IMG/VR virus record: IMGVR_UViG_3300000117_000226
Span: 1 to 25,000 of that record
Strand: one strand, 5' to 3'
Length of the DNA stretch: 25,000 nucleotides
From: a virus
In this document: piece after piece, positions 15,624-21,411 of the stretch
How the letters are laid out: the number at the start of each line of letters is the position of its first letter
Numbering within the stretch: position 1 is the stretch's first letter
Position numbers and translations under genes: made by a program
Notes under the pieces: model-generated
Databases searched by the model: none
What the model was told of the DNA's origin: nothing
The model's input: the letters and a program-made list of their open reading frames with translations, nothing else

Positions 15624-16352
15624 TTATTTCTGCTTTTCTTTAGCAAGCTTTAGAAATTTCACGCTTTCATCAAATTTTGAGGCAAGTAAGTTGCCCATAT
15701 TCAAAATACCGTGGTAGTCTAAAAAGCGCTGCATCAAGTCTTGATCATCTTTAATGATGGATAGCAAAGCGGAGATTTGGGAATTATTTACCCGTTTATC
15801 GTCCGCTTGCTCAAAACTTGCAGCGCTTGCAATTTCTTGGTTTTCAAGGCCAGCAAGCTCACCAGGGAAGGCTTTTTTCAAAGCATTGGTTTCGGCGCAT
15901 TTAGATAACATTGTAAGCGGCTTAGATGCCCAAAACTGTGTCGGCGTACCGTCTTTTTTAGTTTGTACGCTCTCAGAATAAAAAACCGTGGCGCTAACTT
16001 CGTGCCAAGTTCCATCAGGTGTTAGCTTTTTAACAAAAGCCGTAGCGCTAAATGGCTTGTTATCTTTGGTAAACTTAAATTCTGTCTCTTTTCCTGGCGC
16101 ATACTTGCCCGTTCGATCAGCAATAAGCCTATACCCATCAATTCCAATTTGAACGCTCATAACATTTGCATTAATGCTCTTGTCGAAGCGTTTAACGGCG
16201 TAAATTTGCTTTAAAACAGGATCAAGGCCAGTTCGCTTGCAAGCATGCAAAAAAAGCTCTAATTCGTCGTTTGTAGCGTCCTTGCAAACTGTGTTTTTAA
16301 TTAATTCTATTTTTGAGGGAGTGAAGTTTTGCTCTTTGACAAGTTCGCCCAT
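15624..16352 (-). CDS. RecT/Bet-family single-strand annealing protein
   Basis: This is a 242-aa protein. The start at 16352 (MGELVKEQ) is preferred over 16388 because AAGGG at a spacing of 7 precedes it. It shows the Bet pattern: N-D-E-L-E-L-F-L-H-A-C-K-R-T-G-L-D-P near residue 30, then Q-I-G-I-D-G-Y-R-L-I-A-D-R-T-G, and later W-A-S-K-P-L-T-M-L-S-K-C-A-E-T-N-A-L-K-K-A-F-P. These proteins anneal complementary single strands in phage recombination and normally work with a 5'-3' exonuclease; none is seen nearby. The length fits (lambda Bet is 261 aa). It is transcribed against the late operon, with a 5-base gap between the convergent stops. Confidence 0.92.
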   Translation of the reverse strand: MGELVKEQNFTPSKIELIKNTVCKDATNDELELFLHACKRTGLDPVLKQIYAVKRFDKSINANVMSVQIGIDGYRLIADRTGKYAPGKETEFKFTKDNKPFSATAFVKKLTPDGTWHEVSATVFYSESVQTKKDGTPTQFWASKPLTMLSKCAETNALKKAFPGELAGLENQEIASAASFEQADDKRVNNSQISALLSIIKDDQDLMQRFLDYHGILNMGNLLASKFDESVKFLKLAKEKQK

Positions 16353-16415
16353 TTTGCGGCCCTTAATTAATTTGTTAAAGGGATACATCCTAACATTTTA
16401 AAATTTATTTTTGGC

Positions 16416-16448
16416 AAAAAAAACCCGCAAAAGGTGGTTTTTTGCGGG
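16416..16448 (-). terminator. Intrinsic terminator, minus strand
   Basis: CCCGCAAAA (16424-16432) pairs with TTTTGCGGG (16440-16448) around a 7-base loop. On the minus strand the stem is followed by eight T (16416-16423). It would end transcripts of the 94-aa gene before recT, so recT needs its own promoter in 16353-16415 or partial read-through. Confidence 0.82.
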
Positions 16449-16555
16449 CAAAAACAAACAAAACTAACTAAGCGGAAAAAAATGCTTATAAGATCTTATG
16501 GAGACCTGAAAATGTTTTTTTAGATTAAAATATTTTTTTGAATCTTGCAAGCTTT

Positions 16556-16840
16556 TTAAGAAAATTGAAGAAAAAAAACTTCGTGAACGTCTAGCGCTTC
16601 TTTTTCAGTAGCAGAAAATATGCTCTTTATCTCTTTACCGTCTTTATAAAAGATTTTGGTTTCAAAGATTTTAGGAACTTTAACCAGTTCTTCCATATAG
16701 CTTAAATCGAAGCCTACCCATACGGTGCTAATGGTGACGTTTTTTAATTTGTCATATTTAACAATTTTGTAAATATTGGATCTTAATTTTGCCGCCCATT
16801 CCATGAATTCAATAGGCTTGCAGTTTCGATCATAATACAT
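16556..16840 (-). CDS. Conserved-type small phage protein, function unknown
   Basis: This 94-aa protein opens M-Y-Y-D-R-N-C-K-P-I-E-F-M-E-W-A and then has N-V-T-I-S-T-V-W-V-G-F-D-L and K-I-F-E-T-K-I-F-Y-K-D. The end has T-E-K-E-A-L-D-V-H-E-V-F. I recognise this overall pattern from small proteins of other phages and mobile elements (start M-Y-Y-D, S-T-V-W-L-G, I-F-E-T-M-V-F), where no function is known. No strong SD is seen upstream. It is a separate unit from recT because of the terminator between them. A promoter candidate lies at about 17002-17030. Confidence 0.68.
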   Translation of the reverse strand: MYYDRNCKPIEFMEWAAKLRSNIYKIVKYDKLKNVTISTVWVGFDLSYMEELVKVPKIFETKIFYKDGKEIKSIFSATEKEALDVHEVFFLQFS

Positions 16841-17001
16841 GATTAGCGCTTAATTAATTTGTGCATGAAGTAAAAATAAATTGAAAAGCCGCTAATGATA
16901 CAAAAAACTTTTAACATTTTAACGAGTTCCATTTTTGGCCTTTTTTTTTGCTTTGAGCATAGCAAAACAGGGCGGTTTTGGGAATTATGAGAAATTAATT
17001 T

Positions 17002-17053
17002 AATTTAAAAGAAAAAGTGTATTATTACAATATTGTACAAGGTCGGATAATAA
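17002..17053. promoter_or_regulatory. Candidate divergent promoters over a 12-bp palindrome
   Basis: On the + strand TTACAA (17025-17030), a 17-base spacer and TAATAA (17048-17053) resemble a sigma-70 promoter. On the minus strand TTGTAA (the same six bases), 17 bases and TAAATT (17002-17007) form another. The palindrome TACAATATTGTA (17026-17037) overlaps both and could be an operator. The rest of the 16841-17113 gap is AT-rich and includes a second palindrome, TTAAAGCCGCTTTAA, at 17085-17099. These are weak matches in AT-rich DNA. Confidence 0.35.
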
Positions 17054-17113
17054 GCATTATGTTAGATCTGTCTTAAAACCGCCATTAAAGCCGCTTTAAA
17101 ATAATTACTTTAT

Positions 17114-17338
17114 ATGAAAATTAGAAATGATACGCAAATACTTTTTGAATTAAAAAAAGACCTTGAAAATACATGGAAAATTTATAACAACTTTCTTGAA
17201 AAACTCGAAAAAGCACGATCTTGCAAAGACTATGAAAGAGAAATTTTAGTTTGCTACATGCAAAAAGTGATTGATCTTGAGACGCAAATTTTTGAACTTG
17301 GCTACAAGATCAAAGAGCGCGAAATTATGTCCCTCTAA
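17114..17338 (+). CDS. Hypothetical small helical protein
   Basis: This 74-aa ORF encodes a Lys/Glu-rich, mostly helical protein with a probable coiled coil (L-E-N-T-W-K-I-Y-N-N-F-L-E-K-L-E-K-A, then D-L-E-T-Q-I-F-E-L-G). No SD is visible before ATG 17114, which weakens the case. A candidate promoter lies about 60 bases upstream. I do not recognise it. Possibly a small early phage gene; possibly not expressed. Confidence 0.4.
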   Translation: MKIRNDTQILFELKKDLENTWKIYNNFLEKLEKARSCKDYEREILVCYMQKVIDLETQIFELGYKIKEREIMSL

Positions 17339-17359
17339 AAAAAGGGTCAATCAAGACCC
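17337..17359 (-). terminator. Weak terminator-like hairpin, minus strand
   Basis: GGGTC (17344-17348) pairs with GACCC (17355-17359) around 6 bases. On the minus strand seven T follow (17337-17343). The stem is only five pairs. Confidence 0.45.
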
Positions 17360-17433
17360 CCAAAATTACAAGACTCAAAAAAAGCCGCAAAAACAAAAAA
17401 AGTTTTGGCGGCACGCTATGCTCAAAAAAATGC

Positions 17434-17476
17434 AAAAAAATGCCGCTGGAAAAATTCTCTAAAAAAACCAGCGGCA
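17434..17476 (-). terminator. Terminator-like hairpin, minus strand
   Basis: TGCCGCTGG (17441-17449) and CCAGCGGCA (17468-17476) pair perfectly over nine bases around an 18-base A-rich loop. On the minus strand seven T follow (17434-17440). It is the best candidate end for the transcript of the 182-aa gene upstream at 18385-17837. Confidence 0.6.
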
Positions 17477-17556
17477 AAAACAAATGCATATTCGAAAAAA
17501 ATCTATCAAAAAAAATTAAATTTTACAACTTGTTTTCATTTGAAAAAGTGCTTTTA

Positions 17557-17679
17557 GTGGGAATAAGTGGGAAAGAAAAATTGAGCTTTCTTGAATGGCT
17601 TTGCAAGTCTTTGCAACTTAACAAAAAAAGATAGCTAATTTTTCAGAATAAATCAGAATATGTGGGAATAAGTGGGAAA
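17557..17679. repeat. Two copies of an 18-bp repeat built from GTGGGAA units
   Basis: GTGGGAATAAGTGGGAAA occurs at 17557-17574 and again at 17662-17679, 105 bases apart. Each copy holds two GTGGGAA units with a 10-base step, so four units lie on nearly the same face of the helix. Such arrays often bind a protein, for example a repressor or initiator. The binding protein is unknown. Confidence 0.55.
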
Positions 17680-17795
17680 AAGAAAAAAAAAAGCCCAATC
17701 AAATGACGAATCAAAAGAAAGGGCAAGGCTTTTTCTGCGATTTTTGCTTAAAGCAGGGAGTATAGAGGAAGCTTTTTAGCAAAAACTTGATTAAG

Positions 17796-17814
17796 TTAGC
17801 ACGAATCTTGCATA
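17796..17814. repeat. Copy 1 of a 19-bp motif flanking the 182-aa gene
   Basis: TTAGCACGAATCTTGCATA at 17796-17814 matches TTAGCACGGATATTGCATA at 18420-18438 in 17 of 19 positions. This copy lies 22 bases past the stop of the minus-strand gene. The core GCA-N7-TGC is a partial dyad, as in operators. Confidence 0.45.
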
Positions 17815-17836
17815 TAGCAAAAGATAAAAAAATTAT

Positions 17837-18385
17837 TTAATCGTTTGTTTGTCTTTCTAAAGCTAGTTGATTGCAAAAGTCGTAAAGCCCAAGAAACTCG
17901 GATGGGATTTCTTCTCTAGCTTTGAGTTTTACAAAAAAACCGCCTTCTTCAAACTCAAAAAAAGAATCGGATGTAAGATTTGCTTCTATTAGACCTTTAC
18001 TTTTTAAAGAAGCAAGATATACATAATGTATAAAAACATTTGTCATTTTGCATATTTCTTCATCGCTACAGCTAAAACTAAATTCTTTAGTTGTATCTTT
18101 TCTAAGATTTAAGCCATTTGCAACAAGCGCTAGGTAAAGTACAATAGAATCCTTTTGATTACTTTCTAAGTTTTCGGTGTCAGAGTCTTCAGGTTGTAAA
18201 TCTCTTAGCTTTTCATGGCCCAAACTTTCAAGCCAGTCTAAAACATTGCCTTTTCCTTGTTTGTAAAAATTGCGCATACTATTTGAGTATTCTTGACATT
18301 TTATTGGAAGAAGCGACGAGTTACCCGATATTTTTTGTTTTTTCTTTTCTTCTCTTTTTTTTTGTCTTCTTTCACTTCGCGACAC
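17837..18385 (-). CDS. Hypothetical 182-aa protein, divergent from the replication gene
   Basis: It starts at GTG 18385, preceded by AAAGG at about 7 bases. The first 20 residues are very basic (S-E-R-R-Q-K-K-R-E-E-K-K-K-Q-K). The rest is mixed alpha/beta and acidic, with D-W-L-E-S-L-G-H-E-K-L-R-D-L near residue 50 and F-E-F-E-E-G-G-F-F-V-K-L near 150. I do not recognise the family and see no helix-turn-helix. Its position, divergent from the initiator gene and bracketed by a repeated motif, is where regulators often lie, but that is only context. The + strand TATAAT at 18405-18410 lies near its start without a clear -35 partner. Confidence 0.65.
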   Translation of the reverse strand: MSRSERRQKKREEKKKQKISGNSSLLPIKCQEYSNSMRNFYKQGKGNVLDWLESLGHEKLRDLQPEDSDTENLESNQKDSIVLYLALVANGLNLRKDTTKEFSFSCSDEEICKMTNVFIHYVYLASLKSKGLIEANLTSDSFFEFEEGGFFVKLKAREEIPSEFLGLYDFCNQLALERQTND

Positions 18386-18419
18386 AATAAACCTTTGTTT
18401 TTTTTATAATGGGCAAAAT

Positions 18420-18438
18420 TTAGCACGGATATTGCATA
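18420..18438. repeat. Copy 2 of the 19-bp motif, upstream of the 182-aa gene
   Basis: TTAGCACGGATATTGCATA at 18420-18438 is the partner of the 17796 copy. It lies 35-53 bases before the GTG start of the minus-strand gene, a usual place for an operator or promoter element. Confidence 0.45.
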
Positions 18439-18520
18439 AGAAGAAAGATGGAAAAATTCTTTTAACGAAAAAAGACTTACTTAAAAATGTTTGATGAGAG
18501 TAAGTTGTGAAAAGCAAGAA

Positions 18521-18556
18521 GGGAAGTCGCTTCAATTGACATAACAACGACTTCCC
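18521..18556. repeat. Perfect inverted repeat in the leader of the replication gene
   Basis: GGGAAGTCG (18521-18529) and CGACTTCCC (18548-18556) form nine pairs around an 18-base loop. No T run follows on either strand, so it is not a standard terminator. The rest of the 308-base gap 18386-18693 is AT-rich with short dyads (AGATT/AATCT near 18610, TCTTG/CAAGA near 18652). It could be an operator, an mRNA leader structure or a single-strand initiation site. Confidence 0.6.
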
Positions 18557-18693
18557 AACTTCGAACTAGCCTAATATTAGCATAAACGCTGATTTTCGCT
18601 AAGACTAAAAGATTATTTTAATCTCTTTTCTCGAAGGTTTCTTCAAGGTTCTTGCTTAAACAAGAATATTAATTAAAACGAAGGAGCTTTCTT

Positions 18694-20094
18694 TTGTCTC
18701 AAGAAAAACCACATTTTACATTTCCTGATGAAGTGCCCATTTATGGCCACGTTGCAATGAACCCTAATCTGTGCCCAGATGCAAAAATATTTTTTGGAGT
18801 ATTAAGCGTTTTATCTGCTGCAACAAACCGTGTTTATGGATCAAACAAACAATTTGCAAAGCTAATGAATAAAGACGAGAGAACCATTCAAAGATATTTT
18901 GAAGATTTTGAAAACTTTAATTTACTTGATCGCGATATAAAAAACGTTCTAGTTTCAGAATCAAAGGAAGTTGAAGAAAAGAAATTTAACTGGGTAGTGG
19001 AAAGGGATCTTTTTATAAATCCCAATCCACACCAAGAATTTTTAGACACTTATGAAATACTATACAATCAAGGATATTTTTTTCCACGATTGATTGTCAT
19101 TCCCAAAGAAATAGCCCAAAATAAAAAAATAAAAGGCAAAGCCAAATTGCTTTACGGTTTTCTCAAATCGCGTAGCTATTACGATGGCTATACAAAGGAT
19201 TTAGACGATAAGATTGCAAAATTTTTAGGCGTAAGTGTTAGGGCCGTCCAAGCCTTACTCAAATGCCTTGAAAAGTTTAAACTCATTAGTCGGGAAACTA
19301 GGAAAACATTTACAAAAATAAAAGATAAGATGGGAAACCCAGTTAAAGACGAAAACGGAAAAATAAAATACGAAGTAAAAACCACAAGAAAAACTTACGT
19401 CCACCGAATTTGTTCAAATATTTCTTGCCAGGGTGACAAAACGTGCGTTGAGGAAAAAGCCGTTCAAATAATTTTACCGACCACGACAAAAACGTGCGTT
19501 TACGACCACGACAAAATGTGCGTTCATGACCACGACAAAATGTGCGTATATAATATTAAAACTAATGAAAAAGAACTAACAAACCAGAAAACGCCGCCAA
19601 AGGCTCAAAAAGTCTCGAAAGCCAAAGCACCCGATTCGGGTTTTGTTGGTTTTTCTGAAAAGCAAAAGACAATCGAAAATCTAAAGCTTAGTGTATCGCA
19701 AAAGCGAACAATCCTTAAGCATTCGAAAAGCATGGATCTTGAGTTTTTTAAAAGCCAGGTGGCAAAATTTGCCGATTATGCAAAAAGCAATCACGTAACA
19801 AACCATTTTGGCCTTTTACGGTCCGTTCTTGGCCTAGATGGAAAGCCAGCCTGGGAAGATGCTAAGCCAAAAGATCAAGGAAGCATAGAAGAGCAAAACA
19901 GAGAAGCTGCAATAGAAAAGCTTGGCGTTTACGATGGAAAACCGATTAAAGGCTTGTCTTTTGAAATCTTGAACTCTCATTGCCAGTTTACAAACGGAAC
20001 TTTTGCCCAAATTTTTGAGTTTAAGAATTATGATTTTGTGCCGCGTATTAACGAGTTTTTAGAGCGATTAGGGCTTAATGTTTGTTTTGGCTGA
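18694..20094 (+). CDS. Replication initiator with two winged-helix segments (lambda O-like in role)
   Basis: This 466-aa protein has a TTG start (18694), fixed by the perfect AAGGAG at 18681-18686 with 7-base spacing. Residues 10-85 form a winged helix (Y-G-S-N-K-Q-F-A-K-L-M-N-K-D-E-R-T-I-Q-R-Y-F). Residues 130-205 form a second one (D-D-K-I-A-K-F-L-G-V-S-V-R-A-V-Q-A-L-L). Residues 205-300 are a basic, Cys-containing linker whose codons carry DNA iterons. From about 320 a helical C-terminal part follows, ending in F-V-P-R-I-N-E-F-L-E-R-L. Tandem winged helices are typical of Rep initiators. The intragenic iterons suggest a lambda O-like role, recruiting host or phage helicase, though no helicase or loader gene is seen nearby. 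Confidence 0.82.
   Translation: MSQEKPHFTFPDEVPIYGHVAMNPNLCPDAKIFFGVLSVLSAATNRVYGSNKQFAKLMNKDERTIQRYFEDFENFNLLDRDIKNVLVSESKEVEEKKFNWVVERDLFINPNPHQEFLDTYEILYNQGYFFPRLIVIPKEIAQNKKIKGKAKLLYGFLKSRSYYDGYTKDLDDKIAKFLGVSVRAVQALLKCLEKFKLISRETRKTFTKIKDKMGNPVKDENGKIKYEVKTTRKTYVHRICSNISCQGDKTCVEEKAVQIILPTTTKTCVYDHDKMCVHDHDKMCVYNIKTNEKELTNQKTPPKAQKVSKAKAPDSGFVGFSEKQKTIENLKLSVSQKRTILKHSKSMDLEFFKSQVAKFADYAKSNHVTNHFGLLRSVLGLDGKPAWEDAKPKDQGSIEEQNREAAIEKLGVYDGKPIKGLSFEILNSHCQFTNGTFAQIFEFKNYDFVPRINEFLERLGLNVCFG
19435..19600 (+). repeat. Four iterons and AT-rich DNA: candidate replication origin
   Basis: GACAAAAnGTGCGTT-type units lie at 19435-19449, 19485-19500, 19510-19524 and 19534-19548. The last three share a longer block starting GACCACGACAAAA at 19479, 19504 and 19528. 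Each unit is an imperfect dyad (ACGACA with TGTGCGT). AT-rich DNA follows from 19548 (TATATAATATTAAAA). Unit 2 has one extra A, so its bases are read in another frame from units 3 and 4, yet the DNA is conserved. This arrangement mirrors the lambda origin inside O. Confidence 0.75.
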
Positions 20095-20178
20095 AAAGTT
20101 TGAGTCTTTTACTTTAAGCGCTTTTAAGCTATCGTTTTGGCTTTAATTTTAAAAAAAGATCAGCTATTGTTTTGGCTT
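20084..20178. repeat. Three GTTTTGGCT repeats after the replication gene
   Basis: GTTTTGGCT occurs at 20084, 20134 and 20169. The last two belong to a 17-bp repeat, AGCTAT(C/T)GTTTTGGCTT, at 20127-20143 and 20162-20178, 35 bases apart. The first spans the end of the replication gene. An inverted repeat TTGAGCAA/TTGCTCAA (20177-20184 and 20217-20224) follows. Function unknown. Confidence 0.45.
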
Positions 20179-20228
20179 GAGCAAGTAGAAAATTTTTTAA
20201 ATCTTTCTTGCTGTAGTTGCTCAAAGTC

Positions 20229-20252
20229 GGGCAAGGCTTTCTTGCCCTTTTT
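20229..20252 (+). terminator. Intrinsic terminator just upstream of the 189-aa gene
   Basis: GGGCAAG (20229-20235) and CTTGCCC (20241-20247) pair around a 5-base loop, and five T follow (20248-20252). It ends the replication transcript. The next start codon is only 16 bases further. Confidence 0.85.
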
Positions 20253-20267
20253 AGCTCAGGTGGTACA

Positions 20268-20837
20268 ATGCTAAAATGTATTTTATTTTTTTGTCTCTTT
20301 GTGACTTTTAAAATCGCAATGAGCATGAAAAACAAAGAAACACTCATAATCTCAGAAACAATCTTTCGAGGCGCGCTTATAACTTTTTCAATTTTTGCAA
20401 TTGATAGCCTTTTTGCTTTTGAAAGCTACCAAAATTTTGACGATTACAAGCCAAACTCTAAAGTTTTACAAGTAATTAGCCAAGCGGAGAAAGAACGTCT
20501 CTATTTAAAAGAACGAGAAATGTATTTCAAAGCTGCTGAGGCCGCCGCAAGGGCCATGCACAAGGAAATAGACCTTGCCGACAAAAAAGCCGCTAAAATC
20601 CGAGATATAAAGGCTAAGCGCGTAATGCGCGAAGCTATCAAAGCGGCAGTCGCATCTCTTGGCGGCGCAGGATCTAAAGAAAAGGCTTTAATTGCGGCTC
20701 TTTACATGCTATCGGAATTTGCAGGCGAGGCATTTGATAATTTTTTAGAGGCTAAGCAGCATCTTAAAAAAGCTAAAAAATTTGCGGCAGATGTAGACTT
20801 TTTCCAAGAAAAGCTTTGGATGTTGGACCCGCCATAA
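20268..20837 (+). CDS. Membrane protein with long helical tail, unknown function
   Basis: This is a 189-aa protein. ATG 20268 is preferred over the in-frame 20217, which lies across the terminator, because AGGTGG stands at 20258-20263. Residues 2-17 (L-K-C-I-L-F-F-C-L-F-V-T-F) and about 32-50 (F-R-G-A-L-I-T-F-S-I-F-A-I-D-S-L-F-A-F) are hydrophobic and could be two membrane helices, or a cleaved signal with an alternative start. From 65 on it is a charged Ala/Lys/Glu helix, likely coiled coil, with a Gly-rich break at A-S-L-G-G-A-G-S. I do not recognise the family. A virion-internal, ejected or envelope-interacting protein is possible but unsupported. Confidence 0.6.
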   Translation: MLKCILFFCLFVTFKIAMSMKNKETLIISETIFRGALITFSIFAIDSLFAFESYQNFDDYKPNSKVLQVISQAEKERLYLKEREMYFKAAEAAARAMHKEIDLADKKAAKIRDIKAKRVMREAIKAAVASLGGAGSKEKALIAALYMLSEFAGEAFDNFLEAKQHLKKAKKFAADVDFFQEKLWMLDPP

Positions 20838-20854
20838 TCTACCGAGGGGGGAAG

Positions 20855-20950
20855 ATGGAAGATTTTAACGCGGCTTTTGTAAGTTTCAGTGTTGTTTTTG
20901 TATTTGGACTTTGTTTGTGGGCTTTGTACAAAATAAATAATATAAAATAA
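20855..20950 (+). CDS. Very small single-pass membrane protein (31 aa)
   Basis: ATG 20855 opens a 31-codon frame. A G-rich SD (GAGGGGGG at about 20844-20851) stands just before it. Residues 6-25 (A-A-F-V-S-F-S-V-V-F-V-F-G-L-C-L-W-A-L) form one membrane helix, followed by a short Lys/Asn tail. It follows the 189-aa membrane protein by 17 bases and is closed off by the terminator at 20969. Small phage membrane peptides can be lysis or host-takeover factors. Function here is unknown. Confidence 0.55.
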   Translation: MEDFNAAFVSFSVVFVFGLCLWALYKINNIK

Positions 20951-20968
20951 TTGCCTTTTTTTTGCTTT

Positions 20969-20999
20969 AGAGCGGCTAAGCTTTGGCCGCTCTTTTCTT
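20969..20999 (+). terminator. Intrinsic terminator after the small membrane protein
   Basis: AGAGCGGC (20969-20976) pairs with GCCGCTCT (20986-20993) over eight bases, extendable by U-G and A-U pairs into the loop. A T-rich tract (TTTCTTT) follows. It closes the 20268-20950 unit. Confidence 0.8.
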
Positions 21000-21087
21000 T
21001 TCTAAAAAAAATTTCAAAAATACTCAAAAAAAGATTTAAGTGTCTTAAAGTTTTTGCTATCGTTAAAGAAAACTATAGCAAATTTTT

Positions 21088-21411
21088 ATGTCTACTTGGC
21101 GAAGAACAAAATTTAACGCTCAAGCTTGTTTTGAAGATGGCTTGCGATTCGACTCTAAAAAAGAGGCCGCATATTACAAGCGTTTAAAGCTTTTAAAAAA
21201 AGCCACCCATGATAGCGACCGTGTAGACTTCTTTTTAAGGCAAGTTCCCTTTGATCTTCCAGGCGGCATCAAATACCGCGTCGATTTCCAGGTTTTTTAT
21301 TGTGACGGGCGCATTGAGTTTGTAGATGTCAAGGGCTTTGAGACCAAAGAGTTTAAAATGAAAAAAAGAATGGTAGAAAATCTTTACCCCGTGGAAATTA
21401 TCATAGTATGA
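21088..21411 (+). CDS. DUF1064-family nuclease-like protein
   Basis: This 107-aa protein has the DUF1064 pattern: F-D-S-K-K-E-A-A-Y-Y near residue 22, F-F-L-R-Q-V-P-F-D-L-P-G-G near 50, then Y-R-V-D-F-Q-V-F and E-F-V-D-V-K-G. The Glu, Asp and D-V-K arrangement looks like a PD-(D/E)XK nuclease core, consistent with a Holliday-junction or branch-cutting role proposed for such phage proteins. The start has no good SD, so initiation may be weak. The stop overlaps the next start by ATGA. The nuclease role is inference from the motif; no partner recombinase is adjacent. Confidence 0.82.
   Translation: MSTWRRTKFNAQACFEDGLRFDSKKEAAYYKRLKLLKKATHDSDRVDFFLRQVPFDLPGGIKYRVDFQVFYCDGRIEFVDVKGFETKEFKMKKRMVENLYPVEIIIV

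Larger units (their letters stand above)
17339..17836. other. AT-rich non-coding stretch with hairpins and direct repeats
   Basis: About 500 bases without a convincing gene. Two ORFs of 63-64 codons (17271-17462 and 17440-17634, +) lack SD and are poly-Lys translations of A-rich DNA. The stretch holds two minus-strand terminator-like hairpins (17337-17359 and 17434-17476), a weaker GCCGC/GCGGC pair at 17384-17412, two copies of an 18-bp repeat (17557 and 17662), and one copy of a motif shared with 18420. It may be a regulatory or replication-related region, or carry a small RNA. Confidence 0.5.

Noticed and set aside
17271-17634. Two + strand frames of 63 and 64 codons
   Set aside because: No SD, Lys/Ser-rich translations of A-rich DNA, and they run through hairpins and the GTGGGAA repeats; regulatory DNA is a better reading.
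17837-18385. The 182-aa divergent gene as a CI/Cro-type repressor
   Set aside because: Position would fit, but no helix-turn-helix can be seen in its sequence; left as unknown.
18536-18564. TTGACA as -35 of a promoter for the initiator gene
   Set aside because: At 16-18 bases downstream there is only CTTCGA-like sequence and no acceptable -10; the hexamer lies in the hairpin loop.
19479-19548. Iterons as a CRISPR array or simple protein repeat
   Set aside because: The units are too short and too close for spacers, and an extra base shifts the frame in one unit, so the repeat is not a protein repeat.
20129-20347. 72-aa minus-strand frame
   Set aside because: It overlaps the terminator, the GTTTTGGCT repeats and the start of the 189-aa gene, with no recognisable pattern or SD.
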